A stretch of 7,459 bases of DNA, from NCBI GenBank assembly GCA_013813955.1, contig JACCQW010000409.1, positions 1-7,459 of the forward strand, given 5' to 3'. Shown here one piece after another: positions 1 to 7,294 of this stretch. Below the pieces are notes generated by a model, which saw only the letters and a program-made list of their open reading frames with translations, had not been told where the DNA came from and searched no databases. The position numbers and the translations under genes are program-made. Each line of letters starts with the position of its first letter. Positions within the stretch are counted from its first letter, which is position 1. The DNA comes from Solirubrobacterales bacterium. Lineage in GTDB: Bacteria > Actinomycetota > Thermoleophilia > Solirubrobacterales > Solirubrobacteraceae.

Positions 1-267
1 GTGCGCGAGCTGCTCGGCCAGCGGCGCGCTGCCCGTCGCGCGAGCCAGGCGCATGTCGATCTCGACGCGGTCGGCGCCGCCACCGAACAGCAGCTTGAAG
101 GCCGGGAACGCCGAGACGTCGACGTCCGGGCGCGTACCCAAGCGCTCGAGGCCATCGGCCACCCGGCGCTCGGCCAGCGTCGGCAGCGCGAGCTGAGCGG
201 CGACGAGCGCGACGACGACGACGCCCGCGACGGCGAGGGCGATGACGGGTGGGCGAGGGCGGCGCAT
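1..267 (-). CDS. LmeA-like (DUF2993) lipid-binding protein, N-terminal part
   Basis: Partial gene; it starts at ATG 267 and runs off the left edge, leaving 89 codons with no stop. Residues 8-30 form one hydrophobic signal or anchor segment (core VVVVALVAAQLALP) after a basic start (MRRPRP), so the protein is probably exported or membrane-anchored. What follows resembles the start of the DUF2993/LmeA family: an 'LAERRVADGLERLG' helix, then 'DVDVSAFPAFKLLFGG' and 'ADRVEIDM', matching the family's pattern of a beta strand with a phenylalanine-proline turn and a 'GG..D.V.I' strand. Family members are periplasmic phospholipid-binding proteins; mycobacterial LmeA takes part in lipomannan maturation. 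The gene lies 68 nt after the tetR stop on the same strand, so it may be in the same transcript. No clear ribosome binding site precedes the ATG; an in-frame GTG lies two codons upstream. The family call rests on pattern recall, without an alignment. Confidence 0.72.
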   Translation of the reverse strand, partial: MRRPRPPVIALAVAGVVVVALVAAQLALPTLAERRVADGLERLGTRPDVDVSAFPAFKLLFGGGADRVEIDMRLARATGSAPLAEQLAH

Positions 268-309
268 CCCCACAGGCTCGCACGCCGCGGTCTCCGGGAG
301 CCCCGTTGC

Positions 310-337
310 GAGGGCCGGCGGGCGCTGCCGAGCCCTC
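310..337 (-). other. Intercistronic hairpin after tetR
   Basis: A strong imperfect hairpin: GAGGGCCGGC pairs with GCCG-A-GCCCTC (one bulged base, 7-nt loop). It begins inside the tetR stop codon and lies before the DUF2993 gene. On the minus strand no T-tract follows, so it is not a standard intrinsic terminator. It could weaken read-through into the downstream gene or protect the mRNA end. Only the inverted repeat is observed; any role is inferred. Confidence 0.4.
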
Positions 338-950
338 AGGCGCGATCGTCGAGCAGCGTCCGGGCGCAGGCCACGCCGGCCCGGATGGTGCCCGAGTGGT
401 CGTACTCGGGGTCGCCGAGCATGCGCAGCGCGATCCCGTCGGCCAGCGAGAACAGCACATCGGCGACCGCCTCGGCGTCCGCGCGCAGGCGCAGCACCCC
501 CTCCGACTCCTTCGCGCGCAGCAGCCCCGCCACGTGCTCGCGCGTGCGGCGCAGCAGCTCGGCGTACTCGGCCGCGAGTTCGTCGTTGCGCCGTGACAGC
601 GTGAACAGCTCGAAGATCAGCGTCACGAAGGCCGGGTCGTCGCGCAGCATCGACTCGAGGCTGACGACGAGCGAGTCGACGAAGTCGTCGGCCGTCCGCG
701 CGGTGGCGAGCTGATCGTCGAGCAGCTCCATGCGCACGTCGCAGTCGCGGCGCACGACCTCGACGAGCAGGCGCTCCTTCGTACCGAAGTAGTAGTGCAG
801 CAGCCCACGCGAGACGCCCGCCTCGCGCGCCACGTGGTCGAACGTCGAGCCCGCTGTGCCGCGGCGCGCCACCGACGCGCGCATGGCGTCGACGATGCCC
901 GCCGCCTTCTCGCCGGTGAGCGAGCGCTGGGTCGTCGTGGCCGTCTCCAC
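336..950 (-). CDS. TetR/AcrR-family transcriptional regulator
   Basis: 204 residues, the usual length for the family. The N-terminal three-helix DNA-binding domain covers about residues 12-62, with the helix-turn-helix at 36-56: 'STFDHVAREAGVSRGLLHYYF' followed by 'GTKERLL', a textbook TetR signature. The C-terminal part (about 65-204) is all-alpha and would hold ligand pocket and dimer interface; the 'DDPAFVTLIFELFTLSRRN' stretch and general layout resemble BetI-like members. The ligand cannot be read from sequence. The start is GTG at 950, chosen because a TAGGCT -10 hexamer ends 6 nt upstream and no Shine-Dalgarno is present, consistent with a leaderless mRNA. A palindrome in the promoter spacer suggests self-repression. 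The gene behind it encodes a DUF2993 envelope protein, so that gene is one plausible target. The family is certain; the regulon is unknown. Confidence 0.93.
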   Translation of the reverse strand: METATTTQRSLTGEKAAGIVDAMRASVARRGTAGSTFDHVAREAGVSRGLLHYYFGTKERLLVEVVRRDCDVRMELLDDQLATARTADDFVDSLVVSLESMLRDDPAFVTLIFELFTLSRRNDELAAEYAELLRRTREHVAGLLRAKESEGVLRLRADAEAVADVLFSLADGIALRMLGDPEYDHSGTIRAGVACARTLLDDRA

Positions 951-956
951 GGAACC

Positions 957-979
957 AGCCTAGCTGGCCGACCGGCCAG
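957..979 (-). promoter_or_regulatory. tetR promoter with palindromic operator candidate
   Basis: On the minus strand TAGGCT (962-957) is a TANNNT-type -10 sitting 6 nt before the GTG start. One base upstream of it lies the inverted repeat CTGGCC-GACC-GGCCAG (964-979), filling the 17-nt space where a -35/-10 spacer would be. A second, overlapping repeat CCAGC-CTA-GCTGG (955-967) covers the -10 itself. A TetR-type dimer bound here would block RNA polymerase, the usual autoregulation arrangement. No good -35 is visible. The palindromes are seen directly; the binding is inferred. Confidence 0.6.
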
Positions 980-980
980 G

Positions 981-1010
981 AAACGACGAAGGCGCCCCGC
1001 TCGGGGCGCC
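981..1010 (-). terminator. Rho-independent terminator of the lon-side operon
   Basis: A perfect 8-bp stem, GGCGCCCC (991-998) and GGGGCGCC (1003-1010), with a 4-nt loop. Read on the minus strand it is followed by TTCGTCGTTT (990-981), a T-rich tract in otherwise GC-rich DNA. It lies 34 nt past the TAA stop of the small membrane-segment gene and before the tetR promoter, so it closes the minus-strand unit containing hsp20 and lon. Confidence 0.75.
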
Positions 1011-1044
1011 TCCGGACAGAACGCAACTGCGAGCGCTGAGGGTC

Positions 1045-1485
1045 TTACGTGACCGGGGTGGGCGTCGTGCTCGACGTGTAGTCGAACTCCTCCTCGGCGC
1101 CGAACAGCGCATCGAGCGCCTTGTTGCGCAGGCCCTCGCTGGCGGCCATGGCGACCCCGCCGCCGACGATGGCCAGCAGCAGGAGGCGCCCGAGGCCGCC
1201 CTTGCGCTTCTTCTTGGGCCCCTCGCGCAGGGCGCTCGTGGCCTCCTTGAGCGCATCGGCCGAGCGGCGCAGGTCCTTGTGGAGCTTCTTGTCGTCCATG
1301 AGCGCCTTCGCGGGCGCCTTGCCGTTGTTCAGCCGGGAGTACGCGTTGCGCGCCGCCTCGAAGGCGACCGCCATGTTGTCGCGCAGATCCTCGTCGTGGA
1401 CGATCCGCTGGACGTACGGGTTCTTGCGCGCCTGCGCGGCGGTCGCCGCTGCGGCGCCGGCCTTGGCGGCCTTGCCCTTTGCCAT
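1045..1485 (-). CDS. Small protein with one membrane segment, function unknown
   Basis: 146 residues, not recognised as a named family. It opens with a Lys/Ala-rich tail (MAKGKAAKAGAAAATAAQAR), continues with a charged, probably helical region (about 22-88), then a basic patch (GPKKKRKGG, 89-97), one hydrophobic stretch (LGRLLLLAIVGGGVAMAAS, 98-116) and an acidic tail with 'LFGAEEEFDYTSSTTPTPVT'. The basic patch before the hydrophobic segment suggests a single membrane anchor with the N-terminal part in the cytoplasm. The ATG at 1485 was chosen because GAGGTGAG lies a few bases upstream; the frame stays open to a GTG at 1581, but that would overlap lon by about 95 bases. The ATG begins one base after the lon TGA stop, so translation is probably coupled. 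A terminator follows. Its position suggests a link to Lon (adaptor, anchor or substrate), but that is context only. Confidence 0.82.
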   Translation of the reverse strand: MAKGKAAKAGAAAATAAQARKNPYVQRIVHDEDLRDNMAVAFEAARNAYSRLNNGKAPAKALMDDKKLHKDLRRSADALKEATSALREGPKKKRKGGLGRLLLLAIVGGGVAMAASEGLRNKALDALFGAEEEFDYTSSTTPTPVT

Positions 1486-1486
1486 C

Positions 1487-3957
<2,471 letters not shown>

Positions 3958-3961
<4 letters not shown>

Positions 3962-4452
3962 GAGTCGGGCTCGCCGCCCTCGCCGAGCGCACGTCCGGAG
4001 CGCCTCGGACGTCCGCGCTCGATCGGGACCGTGCGCGTGCGCTGCTCCGGGCCGGCGAGCGGCAGCTCCACGCGCAGGATCCCGTCCTGGTAGGTGGCCT
4101 TGGCCTGCTCGGCGACGACGTCGGCGCCCAGCGGGATCGTGCGGCGGAATGGCCCGTGCTCGATCTCCAGCTGCTGGTACACGCGACCCTCGGCGTCGGC
4201 CGCGCGCCGGTGGCCGGTCATGGTCAGCTCGCGACCCTCGATCTCCAGGCCGAGGTCGTCGGGATCGATGCCGGCCAGCTCGGCGTGCACGATCGCCCGG
4301 GGCGGCGCGTCGGCGTAGAAGACGTCGACCGCGGGGGAGAAGCCGTTGCGCCGTGAGGTCAGCCCGGCGGCGCCGAAGACGTCGCCGAACAGCTCGTCCA
4401 TCTCGCGGCGCATGCGCTCGAAGTTGGCGAACAGGTCGCGCTCGGGGGACAT
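3958..4452 (-). CDS. Small heat-shock protein, Hsp20/alpha-crystallin family
   Basis: 164 residues from ATG 4452, a usual size. ATP-independent holdase that keeps unfolding proteins soluble. The N-terminal arm 'FANFERMRREMDELFGDVFG' is typical of bacterial Hsp20. The alpha-crystallin domain runs from about residue 38 ('FSPAVDVFYAD') to 133, with 'AELAGIDPDDLGLEIEGREL' and the family hallmark 'ATYQDGILRVELPL' (A-x4-G-I-L). Near the C-terminus 'VPI' matches the I/V-x-I/V motif that docks onto neighbouring subunits. The ATG is preferred because TAGATT ends 7 nt upstream (leaderless layout) and no Shine-Dalgarno is present; an in-frame TTG three codons earlier (4461) is the alternative. The stop overlaps the lon GTG start, so chaperone and protease are translationally coupled. 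The preceding hydrolase gene ends 33 nt upstream. Confidence 0.95.
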
Positions 4453-4459
4453 GGGGCGC

Positions 4460-4480
4460 AATCTACCCCGTCACCCGGGG
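4460..4480 (-). promoter_or_regulatory. Candidate leaderless hsp20-lon promoter with palindrome
   Basis: On the minus strand TAGATT (4465-4460) is a TANNNT -10, 7 nt before the hsp20 ATG. Directly abutting it upstream is the inverted repeat CCCCG-GGTGA-CGGGG (4480-4466), located in the -35/-10 spacer, where a repressor would act. It does not match the CIRCE or HAIR heat-shock operators. TGAGTG (4488-4483) is a poor -35 at about 17 nt. The sequence elements are observed; function is inferred. Confidence 0.5.
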
Positions 4481-4485
4481 CGCAC

Positions 4486-5283
4486 TCATACGCTGTAGAC
4501 GGCGCCCTCGCGGGCCACCTCGACGGGCCCGGAGAACGTGCGCTGCGCCTCGGCCTGCGCCCAGGTCCAGTCCAGCTCGTCGGAGATGTGCGTCAGCACG
4601 AGCCGGCCGGCCTTGCACTGCGCGGCATGCTCACCGGCCTCTCCCGGCGTCAGGTGCCCGCGCGGGCCCTCGCGCTCGGGGCGCGGAAGGGTGGCCTCCA
4701 GCATCAGCAGGTCGGTGTCGTCGGCGAAGCCCCGCAGCTGGTCGGTCGGGCTGTGGTCGGCGCCGTAGGTGAAGCGCCCGCCGCCGTCGGCCGAGGAGAC
4801 CTCGATCGCGTGGGTGGGCATGAAGTGCGGCACCGGGTGCAGGCGCAGGCGCAGGCTGCCGATCTGCAGCGCGTCGTCCGCGACGTCGTACTCGCTCACG
4901 CGAAAGGCGTTGTCGACGAGGGCGGCGTTGCCCCAGCAGCCGACGATCGTGCGGATCGTCTCGGCGCCGCCGGGCGGGACGATCAGCTGCGGGCGCGCCG
5001 GCGTGTCGGTGCCCGGCCAGGGCGGGACCGGGACCGGCTGCTGACGCGGTGCGTAGGTCAGCGCATAGGAGAATGGGATGACGTCGAGGACGTGGTCGGC
5101 GTGCATGTGCGAGAGCACCACCGCATCGACCTCGACGTAGTCGCGGAAGCGGCGCAGCTTGGAGAAGACGCCGTTGCCGCAGTCCAGCAGCAGGCACGTG
5201 TCGCCGTCCTCGACGAGGTACCCGCTGCACGCCCCGTCGGCGTCCTGCCAGGAGGGGGACTTCCCCAGCACCGTGATCCGCAC
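4486..5283 (-). CDS. MBL-fold metallo-hydrolase, RNase Z/ElaC-like
   Basis: 265 residues. The zinc motif is 'SHMHADH' (His59, His61, Asp63, His64), with further candidate metal ligands His153 or His158 ('VPHFMPTHAIEV'), Asp176 in 'YGADHSPTD', and His210 ('GHLTPGEAGEHAA') and His232 ('LVLTHIS'). This order is that of the RNase Z/cyclic-nucleotide phosphodiesterase-like branch of the superfamily, which cleaves phosphodiester bonds. There is no visible RNase Z exosite arm, and the substrate cannot be named. No signal peptide, so cytoplasmic. The GTG start at 5283 places 'ITVLGKSPSW' as the first strand, as usual for the fold, and has TAGAGT 7 nt upstream. It lies 25 nt after the cysteine-rich gene and 33 nt before hsp20, all on one strand, so read-through into hsp20-lon is possible. 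Confidence 0.9.
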   Translation of the reverse strand: MRITVLGKSPSWQDADGACSGYLVEDGDTCLLLDCGNGVFSKLRRFRDYVEVDAVVLSHMHADHVLDVIPFSYALTYAPRQQPVPVPPWPGTDTPARPQLIVPPGGAETIRTIVGCWGNAALVDNAFRVSEYDVADDALQIGSLRLRLHPVPHFMPTHAIEVSSADGGGRFTYGADHSPTDQLRGFADDTDLLMLEATLPRPEREGPRGHLTPGEAGEHAAQCKAGRLVLTHISDELDWTWAQAEAQRTFSGPVEVAREGAVYSV

Positions 5284-5290
5284 TTTGCGG

Positions 5291-5296
5291 ACTCTA
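5291..5296 (-). promoter_or_regulatory. -10 hexamer of a leaderless promoter for the MBL-fold gene
   Basis: TAGAGT on the minus strand, followed by exactly 7 nt (CCGCAAA) and the GTG start at 5283. No Shine-Dalgarno is present between them. The spacing would place transcription initiation at the start codon. No recognisable -35 is seen. Confidence 0.5.
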
Positions 5297-5308
5297 GGGA
5301 CTGGCGGG

Positions 5309-5551
5309 TCAGCGGGCGTGCAGCGCCGCCTGCTCCTGCGCGGACGGGAACGCCCAGGCGGCCTTCGTGCGCCGCTCCTGGCGGAAGGTGAAGCGCAGCT
5401 GCTGCGGTGGGCACAGGCCCTGGGGGCTGTCGGGGCGGAAGGTGGCGCAGGGCTCGTCGAGGTCCAGCGCGCAGAGGAGGTTGCAGCGGAAGAAGCAGTC
5501 CTCGCACGAGACCTTCTTGATGACGGGGCGTCCCTGTGGCACGGACGCCAT
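5309..5551 (-). CDS. Small cysteine-rich protein, function unknown
   Basis: 80 residues from ATG 5551. Six cysteines cluster in the N-terminal half: C16-x2-C19-x3-C23-x3-C27-x7-C35-x11-C47, in 'VSCEDCFFRCNLLCALDLDEPC' (two parts: SCEDCFFRC and NLLCALDLDEPCATFRP). The spacing suggests a zinc knuckle or an iron-sulfur cluster. The C-terminal half (FRQERRTKAAWAFPSAQEQ) is charged with no membrane segment. Codon use from about residue 8 onward fits a real gene. The start is uncertain: ATG 5551 has no Shine-Dalgarno, whereas an in-frame TTG at 5578 (nine residues longer) has AGGA four bases upstream, directly beside a helix of the leader region; the first ~15 codons from that TTG have unusual AT-ending codons. 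It precedes the MBL-fold gene by 25 nt. No named family is recognised with confidence; 'CEDC.FR..LCAL..DEPC.TFRP' looks like a conserved motif. Confidence 0.75.
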   Translation of the reverse strand: MASVPQGRPVIKKVSCEDCFFRCNLLCALDLDEPCATFRPDSPQGLCPPQQLRFTFRQERRTKAAWAFPSAQEQAALHAR

Positions 5552-5586
5552 CAGACCATGCTCGGGCAGTGCCCTCAAGGGGTCCT

Positions 5587-5690
5587 GAGAGCCGCTTCTC
5601 GCACCTCACGGGTTTTTGGCCGGAGGCTCTCCGCAAATGCCGGACGAAACCCGGTGCTACCCCCGGAGAGGTTGCCGGGATGCAAATCTC
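5587..5690 (-). promoter_or_regulatory. Structured leader with three mutually exclusive helices
   Basis: Read on the minus strand. Helix A pairs GAGATTTGC (5690-5682) with GCAACCTCTC (5675-5666), with one small internal loop. Helix B pairs CTCTCCG (5670-5664) with CGGAGAG (5633-5627), a perfect 7 bp enclosing a small ACCGG/CCGGC hairpin. Helix C pairs GAGAGCC (5631-5625) with GGCTCTC (5593-5587), again a perfect 7 bp. B shares bases with both A and C, so either A plus C or B alone can form, as in attenuators and riboswitches. AGGA (5586-5583), upstream of the TTG alternative start, abuts helix C. No T-tract follows, so translational control would be more likely than termination. The same repeats exist on the other strand; the minus strand is favoured because the plus-strand gene has its own promoter close to its start. 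Confidence 0.45.
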
Positions 5691-5734
5691 GCCCCTTCGC
5701 GCAGCGCCGGTTTCCGCTCCCTGCGAGCGTTTTC

Positions 5735-5830
5735 TCACGAGCCCGCCGTACGCCTCACGCACCCAGGCCACAGATCTCCGGCCGGAAGCCGCTCGCGGGC
5801 CTCGGCCTCGAGGCGACGGAAGAGCTCCAT
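5735..5830 (-). CDS. Possible 31-residue leaderless leader ORF
   Basis: ATG 5830 to TGA 5735 encodes MELFRRLEAEARERLPAGDL followed by WPGCVRRTAGS. The first ~18 codons have the GC-rich third positions typical of real genes here, and the peptide would form an amphipathic charged helix. TAGCGT lies exactly 7 nt upstream of the ATG, the same arrangement as at other genes of this window. It sits upstream of the structured leader and the cysteine-rich gene on the same strand. It may be a leader peptide, a small protein, or the remnant of a longer gene: after a one-base shift near 5772 the neighbouring frame continues as 'AWVREAYGGLVRK', also with plausible codons. Function is not recognisable. Confidence 0.3.
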   Translation of the reverse strand: MELFRRLEAEARERLPAGDLWPGCVRRTAGS

Positions 5831-5837
5831 CGGGCGC

Positions 5838-5851
5838 ACGCTACGTACCCT
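5838..5851. promoter_or_regulatory. Back-to-back divergent -10 hexamers
   Basis: TACCCT (5846-5851, plus) lies 7 nt before the ATG of the NAD(P)-binding protein. TAGCGT (5843-5838, minus) lies 7 nt before the ATG of the short leader ORF. Only two bases (CG) separate them, and the junction is the palindrome TACGTA (5842-5847). Both starts lack a Shine-Dalgarno. This looks like a bidirectional leaderless promoter; no convincing -35 is seen for either direction. The 5691-5734 and 5831-5837 stretches of the intergenic region show nothing else. Confidence 0.5.
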
Positions 5852-5858
5852 CGGGGCG

Positions 5859-6770
5859 ATGCGCATCCTGCTCACCGGCGTCCGCGGCTCGATCGGCTCG
5901 GTCCTGCTGCCCGCCCTGCTGCGCGACGGCCACGATGTCGTCGGCTTCGCCCGTGACCCCTCCCGGGTGCGCGCCGGGGTGCCCGTCGTGGCCGGCGACG
6001 CTGTGAGCGGCGCGGGCCTGGACGAGGCTCTGGACGGCGTCGAGGTCGCGTACTTCCTGATCCACTCGATGGAGGGCGCCGAGGCCGGCTTCGACGAGCG
6101 CGAGCGCCGCTCGGCCGAGAACTTCGTCGCGGCGGCCGGGCGCGCCGGCGTGCGCCGCGTGGTCTACCTCGGAGGCCTCGTGCCCACCGACCGCGGGCCC
6201 TCCCGACACCTGGGCAGTCGCCTGGAGGTCGAGAACGTCCTGCTCGCCGGGCTGCCCGAGGCGGTGGCGCTGCGCGCCTCGATCGTCATCGGCTCGCGGT
6301 CGCGCTCGTTTCGCTTTCTCGTGCGCCTGGTGGAGCGCCTGCCCGTCCTGGCCCTGCCCGGCTGGCGGGTGCACCGCACGCGGCCGATCGACGCCCGCGA
6401 CGTGACCGCGTACCTGCTCGCCTCGGCGCACACGCCGCACGTGCGCGGCGGCCTCTCGCTGGACATCGCGGGCCCCGACGTCATGACGTACGGCGAGATG
6501 ATCGGGCGCATCGCCGACCTCATGCTCCTGCGCCGCCCCGCGATCGGCCTCTCGATGAACGCGACGGCGATCGCCGCGCCGGTGGCCGCCGCGATCGCCG
6601 GCGAGGACCCGGGGCTCATCGCCCCACTCATGGAGAGCCTGTCAAGCGACCTGCTGCCGCGCGACGACCGCGCGGCCGACCTGCTCGGGGTGCGCCTGCA
6701 CTCCTTCGACGGCGCCGTCGAGCGGGCGCTGCGCGACTGGGAGGCCGGCGAGGAACTGGCCGCGCGCTGA
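5859..6770 (+). CDS. NAD(P)-binding atypical short-chain dehydrogenase, YbjT-like
   Basis: 303 residues. The Rossmann fold opens with 'ILLTGVRGSIGSVLLPAL' (TGxxGxxG at residues 6-13). Arg32 after the second strand (GFARDPSR) hints at NADP(H). 'AYFLIHSM' (64-71), 'VRRVVYLGGL' (98-107), 'ASIVIGSRSRSFRFLVRLVERLP' (140-162) and 'RPIDARDV' (175-182) are the recurring blocks of the YbjT-like atypical SDR family. The classical YxxxK catalytic pair is not evident, so it may bind nucleotide or quinone-type substrates without being a normal dehydrogenase; the substrate is unknown. Some homologues carry an extra C-terminal DUF2867 domain, absent here. ATG 5859 is chosen because the Rossmann strand starts at once and TACCCT is 7 nt upstream; the open frame back to 5616 has non-coding composition. 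The SRPBCC gene follows 31 nt downstream. Confidence 0.9.
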   Translation: MRILLTGVRGSIGSVLLPALLRDGHDVVGFARDPSRVRAGVPVVAGDAVSGAGLDEALDGVEVAYFLIHSMEGAEAGFDERERRSAENFVAAAGRAGVRRVVYLGGLVPTDRGPSRHLGSRLEVENVLLAGLPEAVALRASIVIGSRSRSFRFLVRLVERLPVLALPGWRVHRTRPIDARDVTAYLLASAHTPHVRGGLSLDIAGPDVMTYGEMIGRIADLMLLRRPAIGLSMNATAIAAPVAAAIAGEDPGLIAPLMESLSSDLLPRDDRAADLLGVRLHSFDGAVERALRDWEAGEELAAR

Positions 6771-6793
6771 CCGCTCCTGCGCGCCGGTAGGGT
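6766..6793 (+). promoter_or_regulatory. Candidate leaderless promoter of the SRPBCC gene
   Basis: TAGGGT (6788-6793) is a TANNNT -10 lying 8 nt before GTG 6802. GCTGAC (6766-6771), resembling TTGAC, lies 16 nt further upstream and overlaps the TGA stop of the preceding gene. No Shine-Dalgarno precedes the GTG. The gene can therefore be expressed on its own or by read-through. Confidence 0.5.
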
Positions 6794-6801
6794 CTCGCCC
6801 C

Positions 6802-7248
6802 GTGTCCGTCGTCGTCGCGCAGATCGACATCGAGGCCCCGCCCGAGCAGGTGTGGGAGTACGTGATGGACCCCGCCCGCACACTGGAGTGGGTGACGATC
6901 GCCCGTCGCGTCGGCCACATCGACGCGGGGCCGCTGCGCGAGGGGTTTCGCATGGACCAGACGCTGTGCATGCGCGGAGTGAACTTCAAGGTGCGCTGGA
7001 CCCTGCACGAGTTCGACATCCCGCATTTCGCCCGCTGGGAGGGCCGCGGGCCGGCGCGCTCGAAGGCGGTCATCGAGAACCGCCTGACCGCGCTGAACGG
7101 GGGCACGCACTTCGACTACCGCAACGAGTTCAAGTCACCGTTCGGGCCGCTTGGCGCCGCCGCCTCCAAGGCACTGGTGGGCGGCGTTCCCGACAAGGAG
7201 GCCAACGCCTCCCTGCGCCGGTTGAAAGAGATCCTGGAAGGTGAGTAG
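6802..7248 (+). CDS. SRPBCC (START-like) superfamily protein
   Basis: 148 residues. The opening 'VVVAQIDIEAPPEQVWEYVMDPARTLEW' is the classic SRPBCC start: first strand, then 'I.AP.E.VWe.v.DP.r...W'. Further strands are visible at 'FRMDQTLCMRGVNFKVRWTLHEFD' and 'THFDYRNEFKSPFGPLGAAA', and a long C-terminal helix (about 128-147: DKEANASLRRLKEILEGE) that would close the hydrophobic cavity. Family members bind or act on hydrophobic ligands such as lipids, polyketides and sterols; the ligand here is unknown. No signal peptide, so cytoplasmic. GTG 6802 is taken since the first strand follows directly. The pairing with an NAD(P)-binding protein just upstream suggests joint action on a hydrophobic substrate, by context only. 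Confidence 0.88.
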   Translation: MSVVVAQIDIEAPPEQVWEYVMDPARTLEWVTIARRVGHIDAGPLREGFRMDQTLCMRGVNFKVRWTLHEFDIPHFARWEGRGPARSKAVIENRLTALNGGTHFDYRNEFKSPFGPLGAAASKALVGGVPDKEANASLRRLKEILEGE

Positions 7249-7251
7249 GCT
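7222..7251 (+). promoter_or_regulatory. Sigma-70-type promoter for the gene at 7295
   Basis: TTGAAA (7222-7227), 18-nt spacer, TAGGCT (7246-7251). This is the best -35/-10 pair in the window. It lies inside the last codons of the SRPBCC gene. Transcription would begin near 7258, giving a leader of about 37 nt containing the Shine-Dalgarno AAGGAG (7283-7288), 6 nt before ATG 7295. Unlike the other genes, this one is therefore not leaderless. Confidence 0.55.
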
Positions 7252-7294
7252 CTGTGACGGTTAATGGTCGTACTTACCGTCGAAGGAGTCCCGC

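Noticed and set aside
1..714. 237-residue plus-strand open frame at the left edge
   Set aside because: It is antisense to the DUF2993 gene and tetR, both of which show clear protein families.
4460..4490. CIRCE or HAIR heat-shock operator before hsp20
   Set aside because: Only an isolated GAGTGC half-site is present; neither full inverted repeat can be found at the right spacing.
5640..5690. SAM-I/SAM-IV riboswitch, because of CCCGGCAACC on the minus strand
   Set aside because: Only this short core matches. The other conserved blocks of those riboswitches are not found around it, and no methionine-related gene follows.
5058..5771. 237-residue minus-strand frame across the leader, cysteine-rich gene and MBL start
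   Set aside because: It overlaps two better supported genes in another frame and becomes Pro/Arg/Ala-rich shadow sequence; only its first ~20 codons look gene-like and are noted with the leader ORF.
5616..5858. N-terminal extension of the NAD(P)-binding protein to an ATG at 5616
   Set aside because: The added 81 residues are Arg/Ser-rich with no domain, and the nucleotide-binding strand begins right at ATG 5859, which has its own -10.
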